From Cupriavidus yeoncheonensis (GTDB lineage: Bacteria; Pseudomonadota; Gammaproteobacteria; Burkholderiales; Burkholderiaceae), in assembly GCF_905397275.1 (NCBI RefSeq), contig NZ_CAJPUY010000016.1, positions 106,362 to 170,361 on the forward strand: 64,000 nt of DNA. The letters run 5' to 3'. Both the position numbers and the translations under genes were made by a program. The stretch's first letter is position 1. Each line of letters begins with the position of its first letter. Positions 17,510 through 25,019 of this stretch are shown one piece after another. A model generated the notes under the pieces. It was not told where the DNA came from, made no database searches, and saw only the letters and a program-made list of their open reading frames with translations.

Positions 17510-18126
17510 CAGGCCCGACTCGATCCCTCCGGCTTCGCAGCGTGTTTGCGGCGATGCTGGTTTCATGCCTGCTGGCAGCATGTTCGAACGCGCCGACGAA
17601 CGCGGTCCGGTGGTCTGTCCCGGCCGGCGAGCGGGCGCCAGTCGCGGCGCAAGGCCTGCCCTCGGGCCTCCAGATTCGCGTCACCGGGGCACCCTGGATC
17701 AATCAGACTGGCTTCTTGTACTCCCTCGACTACAGAGCCCCAGGCACCTTCGACAACTATGCACACAATCAATGGGTCGACCGTCCGCCGGTCCTGGTCG
17801 AGGACCTGATGCGACGGGCGTATGCCGCCGCGCAGGCGACGCCATCGGGATCGGCGAGCGCGGGCGGCGGTGCGGCTGCGCAGGTGGCGGCGCTCAGCGT
17901 GCGGCTGGTGGAGTTCGCGCAGCATTACCGTAGCCAGAACGAGAGCGAGGCCCGGGTCGCGGCCGTGGTGACGGTGAGCGAGGTCAATCCCGGCCGCGTC
18001 CGCAGCGCCATGTTCCAGGCCAGTGCATCGGCACCGAGTGCCGATGCCGCTGGCGGAGCAGAAGCCATGGCGCAGGCGAGTGATCGCCTGATCGAGCAGA
18101 TCTTCGCGTGGGCGGCTGCCAGATAG
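17506..18126 (+). CDS. ABC-type transport auxiliary lipoprotein (PqiC/DUF330-like)
   Basis: A 206-residue outer-membrane lipoprotein that accompanies MCE systems. A signal with lipobox LLAAC (lipid cysteine at residue 26) is followed by a domain of the ABC-type transport auxiliary component family. The GTG start overlaps the MCE gene by four bases, and the order permease-ATPase-MCE-lipoprotein is the usual one. It probably docks the complex at the outer membrane. The conserved sequence is weak, so the family call leans partly on context. Confidence 0.85.
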   Translation: MTGPTRSLRLRSVFAAMLVSCLLAACSNAPTNAVRWSVPAGERAPVAAQGLPSGLQIRVTGAPWINQTGFLYSLDYRAPGTFDNYAHNQWVDRPPVLVEDLMRRAYAAAQATPSGSASAGGGAAAQVAALSVRLVEFAQHYRSQNESEARVAAVVTVSEVNPGRVRSAMFQASASAPSADAAGGAEAMAQASDRLIEQIFAWAAAR

Positions 18127-18181
18127 GGGGCAGGAGTAGCGCTCGCTCAGGACCTGGACGGAGAGTTCACGGCTTTTCCGG

Positions 18182-18345
18182 ATCGGCGCCACGGGACTGG
18201 GCAGATCTACGAGCTGGTGTCGCAATTGCGGGCGGAGGCTGGGCCGCGCCAGGTCGAGGGCGCGCGCATCGCACTGGCCGGGGATGGCGGCGGCCTGCAC
18301 GGCGTGGAAGAAGCGGTCGCGTGCCTGACCATCCTTGGCAGATAG
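18182..18345 (+). pseudogene. thiolase C-terminal remnant
   Basis: Reading to the TAG at 18343-18345, the frame gives GTGQIYELVSQLRAEAG and ends VEEAVACLTILGR, the C-terminus of an acetyl-CoA acetyltransferase-type thiolase. Just upstream another frame encodes IGATG, so one base has been lost in the conserved GATGTGQ block. Only about 50 of the usual ~390 residues remain. It lies directly behind the MCE operon on the same strand. Confidence 0.75.
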
Positions 18346-18368
18346 GCCATCCCGGCGGCCTGCCGACT

Positions 18369-18794
18369 TCAGCCTTCCGGCATGCGGGGGATGAACGGGC
18401 ATTGCTCGATAACGCCGCCCCTGGCCTGGATGGCCGTGCCCTCGGCGATCTCCGTCCACACACCAGGCAGATCCACCAGCGGTTCCGACAGGACGAGAAA
18501 AGCGTCGTCGCCCGCTTCGGCAATGCGGGGGTTCTCCGGATAGAGCTCGCGCAGATGGCGGAACGAGTTGCTGTGGAACAGCGAGCGCGAGTCGGTCTCG
18601 CTGGAATAGCGTACGGCAACGAGCTGTTCCCCGTCAGTCGCGCACACCGTCATGTTCAGCGGATTCGCGATGCCGTGGCGATGACCGACGTCTTCGATCA
18701 GGCCCGCCATCTGCTGCAGCGCGGCTACCGGATTCCGCTCCAGCCCGTAAGTCAGCGCCAGGAAGAACATGACTTCCGAGTCCGTGGATCCAGT
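18369..18794 (-). pseudogene. class II glutamine amidotransferase C-terminal remnant (YafJ-like)
   Basis: An open frame of about 140 residues encodes TGSTDSEVMFFLAL, then VRYSSETDSRSLFHS and EPLVDLPGVWTEI, characteristic of the C-terminal half of YafJ-type class II glutamine amidotransferases. The N-terminal part with the catalytic cysteine and HNG loop is absent; upstream the sequence abruptly becomes acetoacetate decarboxylase in a different frame. It is therefore a truncated remnant unless an internal start (ATG 18770) is used for a fragment. Confidence 0.75.
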
Positions 18795-18795
18795 T

Positions 18796-18876
18796 GAGTT
18801 CCAGCACCTTGTAGCGCACCAGTTCGCAGATCCGGGTGGTGCCGTCCACGTGCGGGATGATCTTCAGCAGATAGCC
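18796..18876 (-). pseudogene. acetoacetate decarboxylase fragment
   Basis: About 27 residues in one frame read GYLLKIIPHVDGTT then RICELVRY, which matches the conserved central segment of acetoacetate decarboxylase (usually LKIIPHVDGTPRICELV). No other part of that ~250-residue enzyme is present. The fragment is fused on its 3' side to the glutamine amidotransferase remnant and on its 5' side to a CoA-transferase start. Confidence 0.75.
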
Positions 18877-18950
18877 CGGGCGGCGGGCCCCGCAACATGG
18901 CTTGCCAGGTCAACGACCTTCAGGTCGGAAAAAATGCTCTCCTGCTGCAC
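18877..18950 (-). pseudogene. CaiB/BaiF-type CoA-transferase 5' remnant
   Basis: From a GTG at 18950, preceded by AGGGAG, the frame reads IFSDLKVVDLASHVAGPAAR, the N-terminus of family III CoA-transferases, and stops six codons later at the junction with the decarboxylase fragment. About 25 of ~400 residues remain. The start region with its ribosome site is preserved. Confidence 0.7.
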
Positions 18951-19075
18951 GGGCCGCTCCCTGGCAGATGTGTGGTACCTCGCTGCCCCCGGTATTCGCT
19001 TGTCAATACATCGGCTGCGAACAGAGTCTAGGCTTTCATTGAGAATCCACAAGTAAAAATATCAGGAGAGATGCC

Positions 19076-19462
19076 ATGGATGACACCACCGATAACGTTG
19101 CCGATCAACCTATCCTGCCGCACCATGTGATCCGTGAGTTCACCAGGGTGCTCTGGCATCTGCGCGCGGTGCTGCTGGCCCTGTTCCTCTTGTTCGTGCT
19201 GCTTGCGGTGGTCATGCACTATGCGGGCGGCGCTGTTGACGTGGCCACGCGCGCACCGGCTTCCGCCGGGCAGATCGCCTATTTCTGCGCCATCACGGCA
19301 CTGACGATCGGATACGGGGATATCGTGCCCACCACCGAAACTGGCCGCGTCGTCGCGGTGCTGCTTGGCATGCTGGGCGTGTTGATCACGGGGCTGGTGA
19401 CTGCGGCCGCGGTGTACGGGGTCCAGGCCGCAGCCCACCGGGCGGGCATCCGGCCGCGGTAA
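19076..19462 (+). CDS. two-helix potassium channel family protein
   Basis: A 128-residue inner-membrane ion-channel protein of the simple two-helix type: helix 1 at about 30-50, pore helix and canonical K+ selectivity filter TIGYGD at residues 77-82, helix 2 at about 92-115. There is no regulatory domain. AGGAGA lies before the ATG. It stands alone after the remnant region. Four such subunits would form a K+ pore. Its length is typical for the Ion_trans_2 mini-channels found in proteobacteria. Confidence 0.88.
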   Translation: MDDTTDNVADQPILPHHVIREFTRVLWHLRAVLLALFLLFVLLAVVMHYAGGAVDVATRAPASAGQIAYFCAITALTIGYGDIVPTTETGRVVAVLLGMLGVLITGLVTAAAVYGVQAAAHRAGIRPR

Positions 19463-19923
19463 CGATGCAGCCGGGGCATTCAGGACCGCCTGATGCAGAT
19501 CCTCCCGACCTCCGTGCGCAAAGGCTTGCTGAACGGGCCGCCGATGAAGCGGACCGAGTAGCGGGTTTTCCTGATGCGGTGATCGTCAGGCGCAGGTCCG
19601 TCTGCGTACCAGCTCGCTCTGCAAGCTGGGCCGTTCAACAGCCTCGGCTTGCCGCTTGGTCGCGAAGAATCGCGATCAGGTTCTCAATCGCTTTGCACTG
19701 GATCTGCCAACCGGGAAATATCCATAAATCTCGATATGCCCAGCGCGCACCGCGATGGCGCGGTGCTGTCGACCGCCGGTACGACCCCAAGCGGCATTGT
19801 CCAAGTTTGCCGAACCCTGCGTACAACCCGTGACGGCTGCCCAATCGGTATCCGCCGTCATAAGCTGTCGCACAGGAGCGGCAATGCGCTGTTTCTACAT
19901 GCTATTTCAAACTGGAGAGGACA
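19463..19923 (+). other. 461-bp stretch without a recognised gene
   Basis: Frames on both strands in this gap are short and resemble no family. It presumably holds the promoter of the ring-cleavage dioxygenase gene; the last bases before it contain CTGGAGAGG as ribosome site. No tRNA, repeat or insertion-sequence end was seen. Confidence 0.5.
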
Positions 19924-20874
19924 ATGTTAGTGCTCAAGGGATTTCATCATCTGACCCTCGGCGTGCGGCACGCGCAGGAGGATGTGGACTTCTACGTCAA
20001 GCTGCTCGGGCAGAGCCTCGTGAAAAAGACCGTGCTTCTCGACGGCGAGGACCCCATCTACCACCTTTACTACGGCAACGCGAACGGCGATCCGGGGACC
20101 CTGGTGACGTCGTTCCCGTTCCGCCAGCGCGGGGTCATGGCGCGTCAGGGGTCGGGCCAGGTGCGGGTCATCAACTACTCGGTCCCCACGGGCTCGCTCG
20201 AGTTCTGGCGCAGCCGCTTCGCTGCCATGAACGTGCCGTATGACAGCGAGATCGTCGAGCGCTTCGGCGAGCGTCGCCAGCGGTTCCAGCATCCATGCGG
20301 CATCGAGTTCGATCTCGTCGAAACGGATCTGGATCCGCGTCCGGCATGCGTGGCCAGCGATATCCCCGAAGCCCATGCCATCCGCGGCGTGCACAGCATC
20401 ACGCTGTCGCTGCGGGAAGTCGCCGAGTCGATCCGCTTCATGAGCGAAGCGATCGGCTTCCGGAACGCAGGCCAGGCGGGATCCCACTACCGCTTCGAGA
20501 CGTACACCGGCGGCCCGGGCACCATTGTCGAATTCCTGCATGAGCCGGACCGGCACCAGGGTTCGTCGATCTACGGCGAAGGCACGGTCCACCATGTGGC
20601 CTTCGCAGTGGACAACGTGGAACAGCAGGAGATCCTGAAGGAGAGAATGTTTGCCCTGGGCTATATCGATACGTCCGAATCGGTGCACCGCAACTACTTC
20701 CGCTCGATGTACTTCAAGATGCCCGGCGGCGTGATGTTCGAGGCGACGACCACCGACATCGGCTTCGCGATCGATGAAGCGCCCGGCCATTTTGGCGAGG
20801 AGTTCCAGCTCCCGCCGTGGCTGGCCGGTCGCAAAGACGAGTTGCTGGGGCGGCTCGAGCCCATCTCTGTATGA
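19924..20874 (+). CDS. PcpA/LinE-like hydroquinone ring-cleavage dioxygenase
   Basis: A 316-residue vicinal-oxygen-chelate (glyoxalase-fold) Fe(II) dioxygenase. It closely resembles PcpA and LinE, which open (chloro)hydroquinone to maleylacetate derivatives. Shared blocks are HAQEDVDFYVK (16-26), HEPDRHQGS (206-214), GEGTVHHVAFAV (218-229) and TPGGVMFEAT-like residues at 267-275. The predicted iron ligands His9, His224 and Glu273 keep the 49-residue spacing of His227 and Glu276 in PcpA. A quinone reductase follows 17 bp downstream. With the maleylacetate reductase at 22784-23902 it defines a hydroquinone lower pathway. The exact substrate, substituted or not, cannot be read from sequence. Confidence 0.9.
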   Translation: MLVLKGFHHLTLGVRHAQEDVDFYVKLLGQSLVKKTVLLDGEDPIYHLYYGNANGDPGTLVTSFPFRQRGVMARQGSGQVRVINYSVPTGSLEFWRSRFAAMNVPYDSEIVERFGERRQRFQHPCGIEFDLVETDLDPRPACVASDIPEAHAIRGVHSITLSLREVAESIRFMSEAIGFRNAGQAGSHYRFETYTGGPGTIVEFLHEPDRHQGSSIYGEGTVHHVAFAVDNVEQQEILKERMFALGYIDTSESVHRNYFRSMYFKMPGGVMFEATTTDIGFAIDEAPGHFGEEFQLPPWLAGRKDELLGRLEPISV

Positions 20875-20891
20875 CCTTGCCGGGGATCACC

Positions 20892-21518
20892 ATGCATAAA
20901 ACCAAAGTACTGATTGTCTTCTACTCGCGGAACAGTTCCACCGAGATGCTGGCCAAGGCCGTCGCCGAGGGGGCCCTCGCGGCAGGCGCAGAAGTGCGCA
21001 TGCGGCGTGTGCGCGAGGTCGTCGGCCCCGAGGTCATGCGGCAGGCGCCGGGCTGGCTCGAGAACGCCACGGAGATGAACGCGAAATACGAGGCGCCGAC
21101 CGAGGCCGATGCCGAGTGGGCCGACGCCATCGTGTTCGGCACGCCGACGCGGTTCGGGTCGATCTCGGCCGAACTCAAGGCGTTTATCGACGGGCTCGGC
21201 GGCCTCTGGTTCGCGGGCAAGCTGAACGGAAAAGTGGGCTCGGTCTTCGGCTCGACGTCCTCGCGCCACGGCGGCAATGAAGCCACGCTGCTGGCGACCT
21301 ATGCGCCCATGGCGCACCTGGGCCTGATCATCGTGCCGCTGGGCTATGCCGACGCGGCGATGTTCAAGGCCGGCACCCCGTACGGCGCGACTCACGTCTC
21401 GCACCGTGACGCCGTCAAGCCCGACGACGATCACCTGGCGGTTGCCCGGTTCCAGGGCCTCAGGGTAACGACCGTTGCCCGTGCCTTGCACGCCCAGCCG
21501 CAGCCGGTAGCAGCCTGA
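20892..21518 (+). CDS. WrbA-like NAD(P)H:quinone oxidoreductase
   Basis: A 208-residue flavodoxin-like enzyme that reduces quinones by two electrons to hydroquinones using FMN. The FMN phosphate loop is VFYSRNSSTEMLA near residues 9-21, GTPTRFGS at about 100 and SVFGSTSSRHGGNE at about 117-130 are WrbA marks. The ATG at 20892 with GGGGA five bases upstream is chosen over the longer frame. It lies 17 bp behind the hydroquinone dioxygenase, so it likely supplies or recycles the hydroquinone substrate. Confidence 0.92.
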   Translation: MHKTKVLIVFYSRNSSTEMLAKAVAEGALAAGAEVRMRRVREVVGPEVMRQAPGWLENATEMNAKYEAPTEADAEWADAIVFGTPTRFGSISAELKAFIDGLGGLWFAGKLNGKVGSVFGSTSSRHGGNEATLLATYAPMAHLGLIIVPLGYADAAMFKAGTPYGATHVSHRDAVKPDDDHLAVARFQGLRVTTVARALHAQPQPVAA

Positions 21519-21528
21519 CAATAAAAAA

Positions 21529-21551
21529 GGCGGAGGCACGCAGTCTCCGCC
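21529..21551 (-). terminator. intrinsic terminator for the minus-strand genes
   Basis: GGCGGAG / CTCCGCC stem with a 9-base loop, with AAAAAA at 21523-21528, i.e. a U-run for minus-strand transcripts. It would end transcription of the TDO-like gene and the small frame after it; the plus-strand quinone-reductase transcript reaches the same hairpin from the other side without a good U-run. Confidence 0.75.
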
Positions 21552-21594
21552 TGATTCCTGCACCGGCACAGGCCGGTGACGCGATGGCAATCAC

Positions 21595-21732
21595 TCAGGC
21601 CGGCGCCGTCACCATGCAGCCTCCCATGGCATCCATGCTGACGCGATCGGCGACAGCAAATTCTGTATCCCCGGCACTGAAGACGACCATGGACACGAGC
21701 ACTGCGATCTTGTGATCGCAGTCTGTTTCCAT
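21595..21732 (-). CDS. small unrecognised ORF (45 residues) after the TDO-like gene
   Basis: An open frame from ATG 21732, with AGGA upstream, 16 bp after the stop of the TDO-like gene and just before the terminator at 21529-21551. The product starts METDCDHKIAVLV and ends MGGCMVTAPA; the FAVADRVSMDAMGGCMV part faintly resembles small YodC/DUF2158-type proteins. Its position inside the transcript argues for a gene, but third-position bias is only moderate. Low confidence. Confidence 0.35.
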   Translation of the reverse strand: METDCDHKIAVLVSMVVFSAGDTEFAVADRVSMDAMGGCMVTAPA

Positions 21733-21748
21733 GGCCGTCCTGAGCGCG

Positions 21749-22666
21749 TTATTCCGCAGCCCGGGCGTTACCCTGTCCGCGTGCGTGCGGACACACCGCG
21801 GGCGGATCGCCGATGAAGCCGCGCGCGGACCAGAGTTCCGGGAACGGGATCTCGTTCATGGTCGGCAGGAGCCAGGCAATGCCCTCGGTGCCGAAGTAGG
21901 CCGGCCGGGCGCCGAACGTGCGGCGCGTTGCCATCAGGTGCAGGTGCTTCCACGCGGAGAATCCCTCGGCGATATCGGCCAGCGTCTCGCCCAGTTGCTG
22001 CAGTTCCCGGTGCTCGTCCGGGTCGGCGTAGACGTCGCGCCACGCGTTCTCGACTGCCTGGTCCGGCGTGTAGGGCACACTGAAATCGCGGTCGAGTACC
22101 ACCGCCGGCACGGCGAAGCCCTTGCGGCCCAGGTGGGCGAGTACGTCGTCATACAGGCTCGGCTCTGCCAGCGCCTTGCTGAGTTGTTCCCAGCGCTGCG
22201 GTTGCGGCAGGAAGTGCTGCAGGTGCTCCCCCTGCTTGATGCCGAGCAGGTAGACCATCTGCCGGTATGTCCAGCCCTGGAGGGCGGTGTCCTTGCCGTA
22301 CTTCGGGCCAACGCAGGACAGGATGGCCAGCAGGTCGACAGGCGTCATCCACGCGATGGAGCGCCATGTGGCATTGAGCGGCTCGTGGTGGGCGACGACG
22401 CGCCGCAGCGTCCGGCAGGCCCCGGCCAGGTCATCGGCACGCAATTGCGCCTGCGCGGCGTGTATTTCCTTGATGATCAGCATCCAGTAAAGCTCGGACA
22501 CCTGCGCCGATACGATCCAGGCGTGCTCGCCGGGATGATCGCTGACCGGGTGCTGCAGCGAGTGGAGCACGTCGGTCTGCAGCCAGTCACTGTATGGCGT
22601 ATGCCCGGCTGGCGTTCCGGCCGTTGTGGGGGATGTGGGGGATGCGGTCTTGACGGTATCGTTCAC
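21749..22666 (-). CDS. tryptophan 2,3-dioxygenase superfamily protein lacking the distal histidine
   Basis: A 305-residue helical haem protein of the TDO superfamily: YSDWLQTD (25-32), HAWIVSAQVSELYWMLIIKE (48-67), MTPVDLLAIL and, near the C-terminus, WKHLHLMATRRTFG then YFGTEGIAWL. These align with TDO blocks. The proximal haem ligand appears conserved as His243 (six residues before Arg249), but the distal base (His in the QHQTSELW-type motif) is Ala54. It is therefore unlikely to be an ordinary tryptophan dioxygenase. The start is GTG 22666 with GAGGAG six bases upstream. It lies 117 bp after the maleylacetate reductase on the same strand, inside a hydroquinone-type cluster. Confidence 0.82.
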   Translation of the reverse strand: MNDTVKTASPTSPTTAGTPAGHTPYSDWLQTDVLHSLQHPVSDHPGEHAWIVSAQVSELYWMLIIKEIHAAQAQLRADDLAGACRTLRRVVAHHEPLNATWRSIAWMTPVDLLAILSCVGPKYGKDTALQGWTYRQMVYLLGIKQGEHLQHFLPQPQRWEQLSKALAEPSLYDDVLAHLGRKGFAVPAVVLDRDFSVPYTPDQAVENAWRDVYADPDEHRELQQLGETLADIAEGFSAWKHLHLMATRRTFGARPAYFGTEGIAWLLPTMNEIPFPELWSARGFIGDPPAVCPHARGQGNARAAE

Positions 22667-22783
22667 GTTGGTCTCCTCGTGGTGGTGGGGTCAGGCAAGT
22701 TTTGTGGAACGGTGACGGCAGGGCCTCGAGCGCGTGGCGCAGGCCCTCGGCATGCGGGAAGCTGTCCGATGGCTGGCCGGCCA

Positions 22784-23902
22784 TTACCACAGGCTCTCCA
22801 GCAGCGCATCCAGCTTCGTGCCGGGATCCTCGCCAAGGTCGCCGACCTCGGAGGGATAGTTCTGCCTGAGCAGGGCCGCCATCTCCGGAAGCTTCGCCCG
22901 ATCGAAATCGAGGTCGCCGAGCCGGCTCGGCAGCTCCAGTGCGTCCACGGCTGCCTCGATGCGGTCAGCGAGGAATGCGGCGGGCGTGCGGCTGCCGCGG
23001 TCCGTGGAGAAAATCCCGAGCTTTCGGCCATAGGCGTCGGCGCAGGCGCGGATGACGGGCGCCAGCGCGATGCACGATGTCACGCTGTGCGGTACCCCGT
23101 ACGTCCCGCCGAGGATGTGCCCGATGCGATGGCTCAGGCCGTAGGTGACCGAAGCGGGATAGAAGTAACACTGCCACGCGGCCAGCTGCAGCTGCAGCAG
23201 GTCGTCGGTCGACACGTGGCTGCCCGCGATGGCCTCGCGCGTTTCGAGCTTGCGCGGCCACTTCTCCAGCACGGCAAGGAAGCGCTCCACGCCGCGGGCC
23301 GCCAGGATGGCGTGAGGGTGATCCACGTCGACGCGGCGCATGCCTTCCACCGCATGGTCGATCCCCTTGATGGCCGAACTCAGCAGCAGCATGCGTGGCG
23401 TGTCGACGATCATCCGGGGATCGAGCACCACCAGCGCGGGTGTGGTTTCGCGCACGGCATAGCTGCGCTTGAACTTCTGCGGACCGTCTGTTTCCGTCAC
23501 GCCGAAGTAGTGTGAGAACTCCGAACCCGACAGGGTCGTCGGAATCGCGGCAATCGGCAGGTAGCGGCCTGTCTGCTGGAAATGCTGGAAGGAGACTGCC
23601 TTTGCGGCGTCGAGTACGGAGCCGCCGCCGAGCGCGATGATCGATCCCGCATTGGCCTCGATGCATGCGCGCAGTCCGTCGCGCACGGCGAAATCTGGCA
23701 CATGCGGCGGCAGGCCGGTGAAGGTGCCAACGCCGTCGCTGATGGCAGGCTGCAGGTGCTCGCGGTTCAATGCCTCGAGGAATTCCACCGTGAACGTTAT
23801 CGGACGGCGGATGCCGTAATTCCCCATGGCGGGGGCGACGGCTTTCAGCACGTCGTGCCCCCAGACAATCTCTTCCTGCGGCAAGCATTTCAACTGGTTC
23901 AT
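22784..23902 (-). CDS. maleylacetate reductase-like iron-type alcohol dehydrogenase
   Basis: A 372-residue enzyme of the iron-containing alcohol dehydrogenase superfamily, maleylacetate reductase branch, which reduces (chloro)maleylacetate to 3-oxoadipate with NAD(P)H. The nucleotide loop GGGSVLDAAKAV is at about 92-103, AAIPTTLSGSEFSH is the family second block, and the histidine segment LSHRIGHILGGTYGVPHSV matches the MAR metal/active-site region. GAGAGGTGG precedes the ATG. It would take the product of the PcpA/LinE-like dioxygenase. It is divergent from the nitroreductase, and two interrupted palindromes lie between them. Confidence 0.88.
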   Translation of the reverse strand: MNQLKCLPQEEIVWGHDVLKAVAPAMGNYGIRRPITFTVEFLEALNREHLQPAISDGVGTFTGLPPHVPDFAVRDGLRACIEANAGSIIALGGGSVLDAAKAVSFQHFQQTGRYLPIAAIPTTLSGSEFSHYFGVTETDGPQKFKRSYAVRETTPALVVLDPRMIVDTPRMLLLSSAIKGIDHAVEGMRRVDVDHPHAILAARGVERFLAVLEKWPRKLETREAIAGSHVSTDDLLQLQLAAWQCYFYPASVTYGLSHRIGHILGGTYGVPHSVTSCIALAPVIRACADAYGRKLGIFSTDRGSRTPAAFLADRIEAAVDALELPSRLGDLDFDRAKLPEMAALLRQNYPSEVGDLGEDPGTKLDALLESLW

Positions 23903-23930
23903 TCCACCTCTCCACCCTATTTTCGTATGC

Positions 23931-23946
23931 GATCGGGGCTCCGATC
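23931..23946. promoter_or_regulatory. inverted repeat GATCGG-N4-CCGATC upstream of maleylacetate reductase gene
   Basis: A perfect 6-bp inverted repeat with a 4-base spacer, 29 bp before the maleylacetate reductase start in the divergent promoter region. Such a site may be an operator for a repressor; the binding protein is unknown. Confidence 0.45.
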
Positions 23947-24050
23947 ACGAGTAGGAAGATAGGCGAATCGCGTTCGCGCGTGCGCGCGGGATTGGGGAAC
24001 GGAGCGTCCAGGAATCTGGACGCCGCACATCTGCGGCCGGGCGCCCCGTC

Positions 24051-24067
24051 GTTCATTGTTTCCGAAC
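24051..24067. promoter_or_regulatory. GTTC-N9-GAAC palindrome, candidate LysR box
   Basis: GTTC at 24051-24054 and GAAC at 24064-24067 are inverted copies and include a T-N11-A core of the LysR type. It lies between the divergent maleylacetate reductase and nitroreductase genes, about 150 bp from the first and 90 bp from the second. The LysR protein at 26087-26998 is a candidate binder. Inferred only. Confidence 0.4.
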
Positions 24068-24157
24068 GAAGCTTTCAGTATTGCCATCTTCACAAGGCAG
24101 GGGACGTGTCTGATCCTTTCCACCGTTGCAACCCCATACGACAACGGAGACATGAAG

Positions 24158-24841
24158 ATGGAGGCAATCCAGATAACCGAAGCGCTGATTCGCGGACGCC
24201 ACAGCAAGCGCGGCTTCCTTGACCAGCCGGTGCCGATCGAGACCGTCAGGGACATCCTGTCGGTCGCGAAATACGCGCCGAGTTCGAGCAACACGCAACC
24301 GTGGCGCTGCCATGTGCTGACCGGAAAGGCCCGCGAGAAGATTGCGGGAGCCGCGGTCGAGGCGTATCGCGCCGCGCCTGAGGGCCTGGTGCCCGATTAC
24401 CCGTTCTTTCCCAAGGAATTGCCGGCGCCATTCTCGTCGCGCTTCAATACGTTTCGCGGGATGCTGGGCGATGCGCAGGGCGTGCAAAGGTGCGATATCG
24501 CCGGGCGCCGCCGCGACGTCGAACGGCAGTTCCGGTTCTTCGATGCGCCCGTGGGGCTGATCTTCACCATGGACCGGCGCCTGGAATGGGCCAGCTTCAT
24601 CTGTTACGGCTGCTTTCTCCAGAACATCATGCTGGCCGCGCGCGCGCGGGGGCTGGACACTTGCCCGCAGCAGATCTGGTCGCTGCAATCGGCGGTGCTT
24701 CGTGAAGGCCTCGACATTCCCGACGGCGAGATGATCGTGGCCGGCATGTCACTCGGCTATGCGGACAACAGTATTCCGGAAAACAACATGCAGCTGCGCA
24801 AGCTGGAACTGGACGAGTTCGTCTCGTTCGTCGACCGGTGA
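24158..24841 (+). CDS. nitroreductase-family FMN oxidoreductase
   Basis: A 227-residue nitroreductase of the type that reduces nitroaromatics or quinones with NAD(P)H. RGRHSKRGFLDQPV at about 10-23, then AKYAPSSSNTQPWRCHV, is the classic FMN-binding N-terminal block; GLDTCPQQIW and EMIVAGMSLGYAD form the C-terminal part. GGAGA is seven bases before ATG 24158, the preferred start; ATG 24152 is possible. It is divergent from maleylacetate reductase. In nitrophenol pathways such an enzyme feeds an aminohydroquinone route, but no mutase gene is seen here, so the role is open. Confidence 0.9.
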   Translation: MEAIQITEALIRGRHSKRGFLDQPVPIETVRDILSVAKYAPSSSNTQPWRCHVLTGKAREKIAGAAVEAYRAAPEGLVPDYPFFPKELPAPFSSRFNTFRGMLGDAQGVQRCDIAGRRRDVERQFRFFDAPVGLIFTMDRRLEWASFICYGCFLQNIMLAARARGLDTCPQQIWSLQSAVLREGLDIPDGEMIVAGMSLGYADNSIPENNMQLRKLELDEFVSFVDR

Positions 24842-25019
24842 CACGCGGAACCGTCCGGGTCGCTCCCTGACCTGGAAAAGCACGAAGAAGCGATAGCCAT
24901 CGTTAGCCTGCTTCGGCAAGTTGCGGAGCTGTCGAATCGTGATGGCAGGCGCGCTTCAGCGGCTGATGCGGATGCCCCGAGCCCTCAGCCGAAAAATAGA
25001 ATACAGAGACGGAGGAGAC

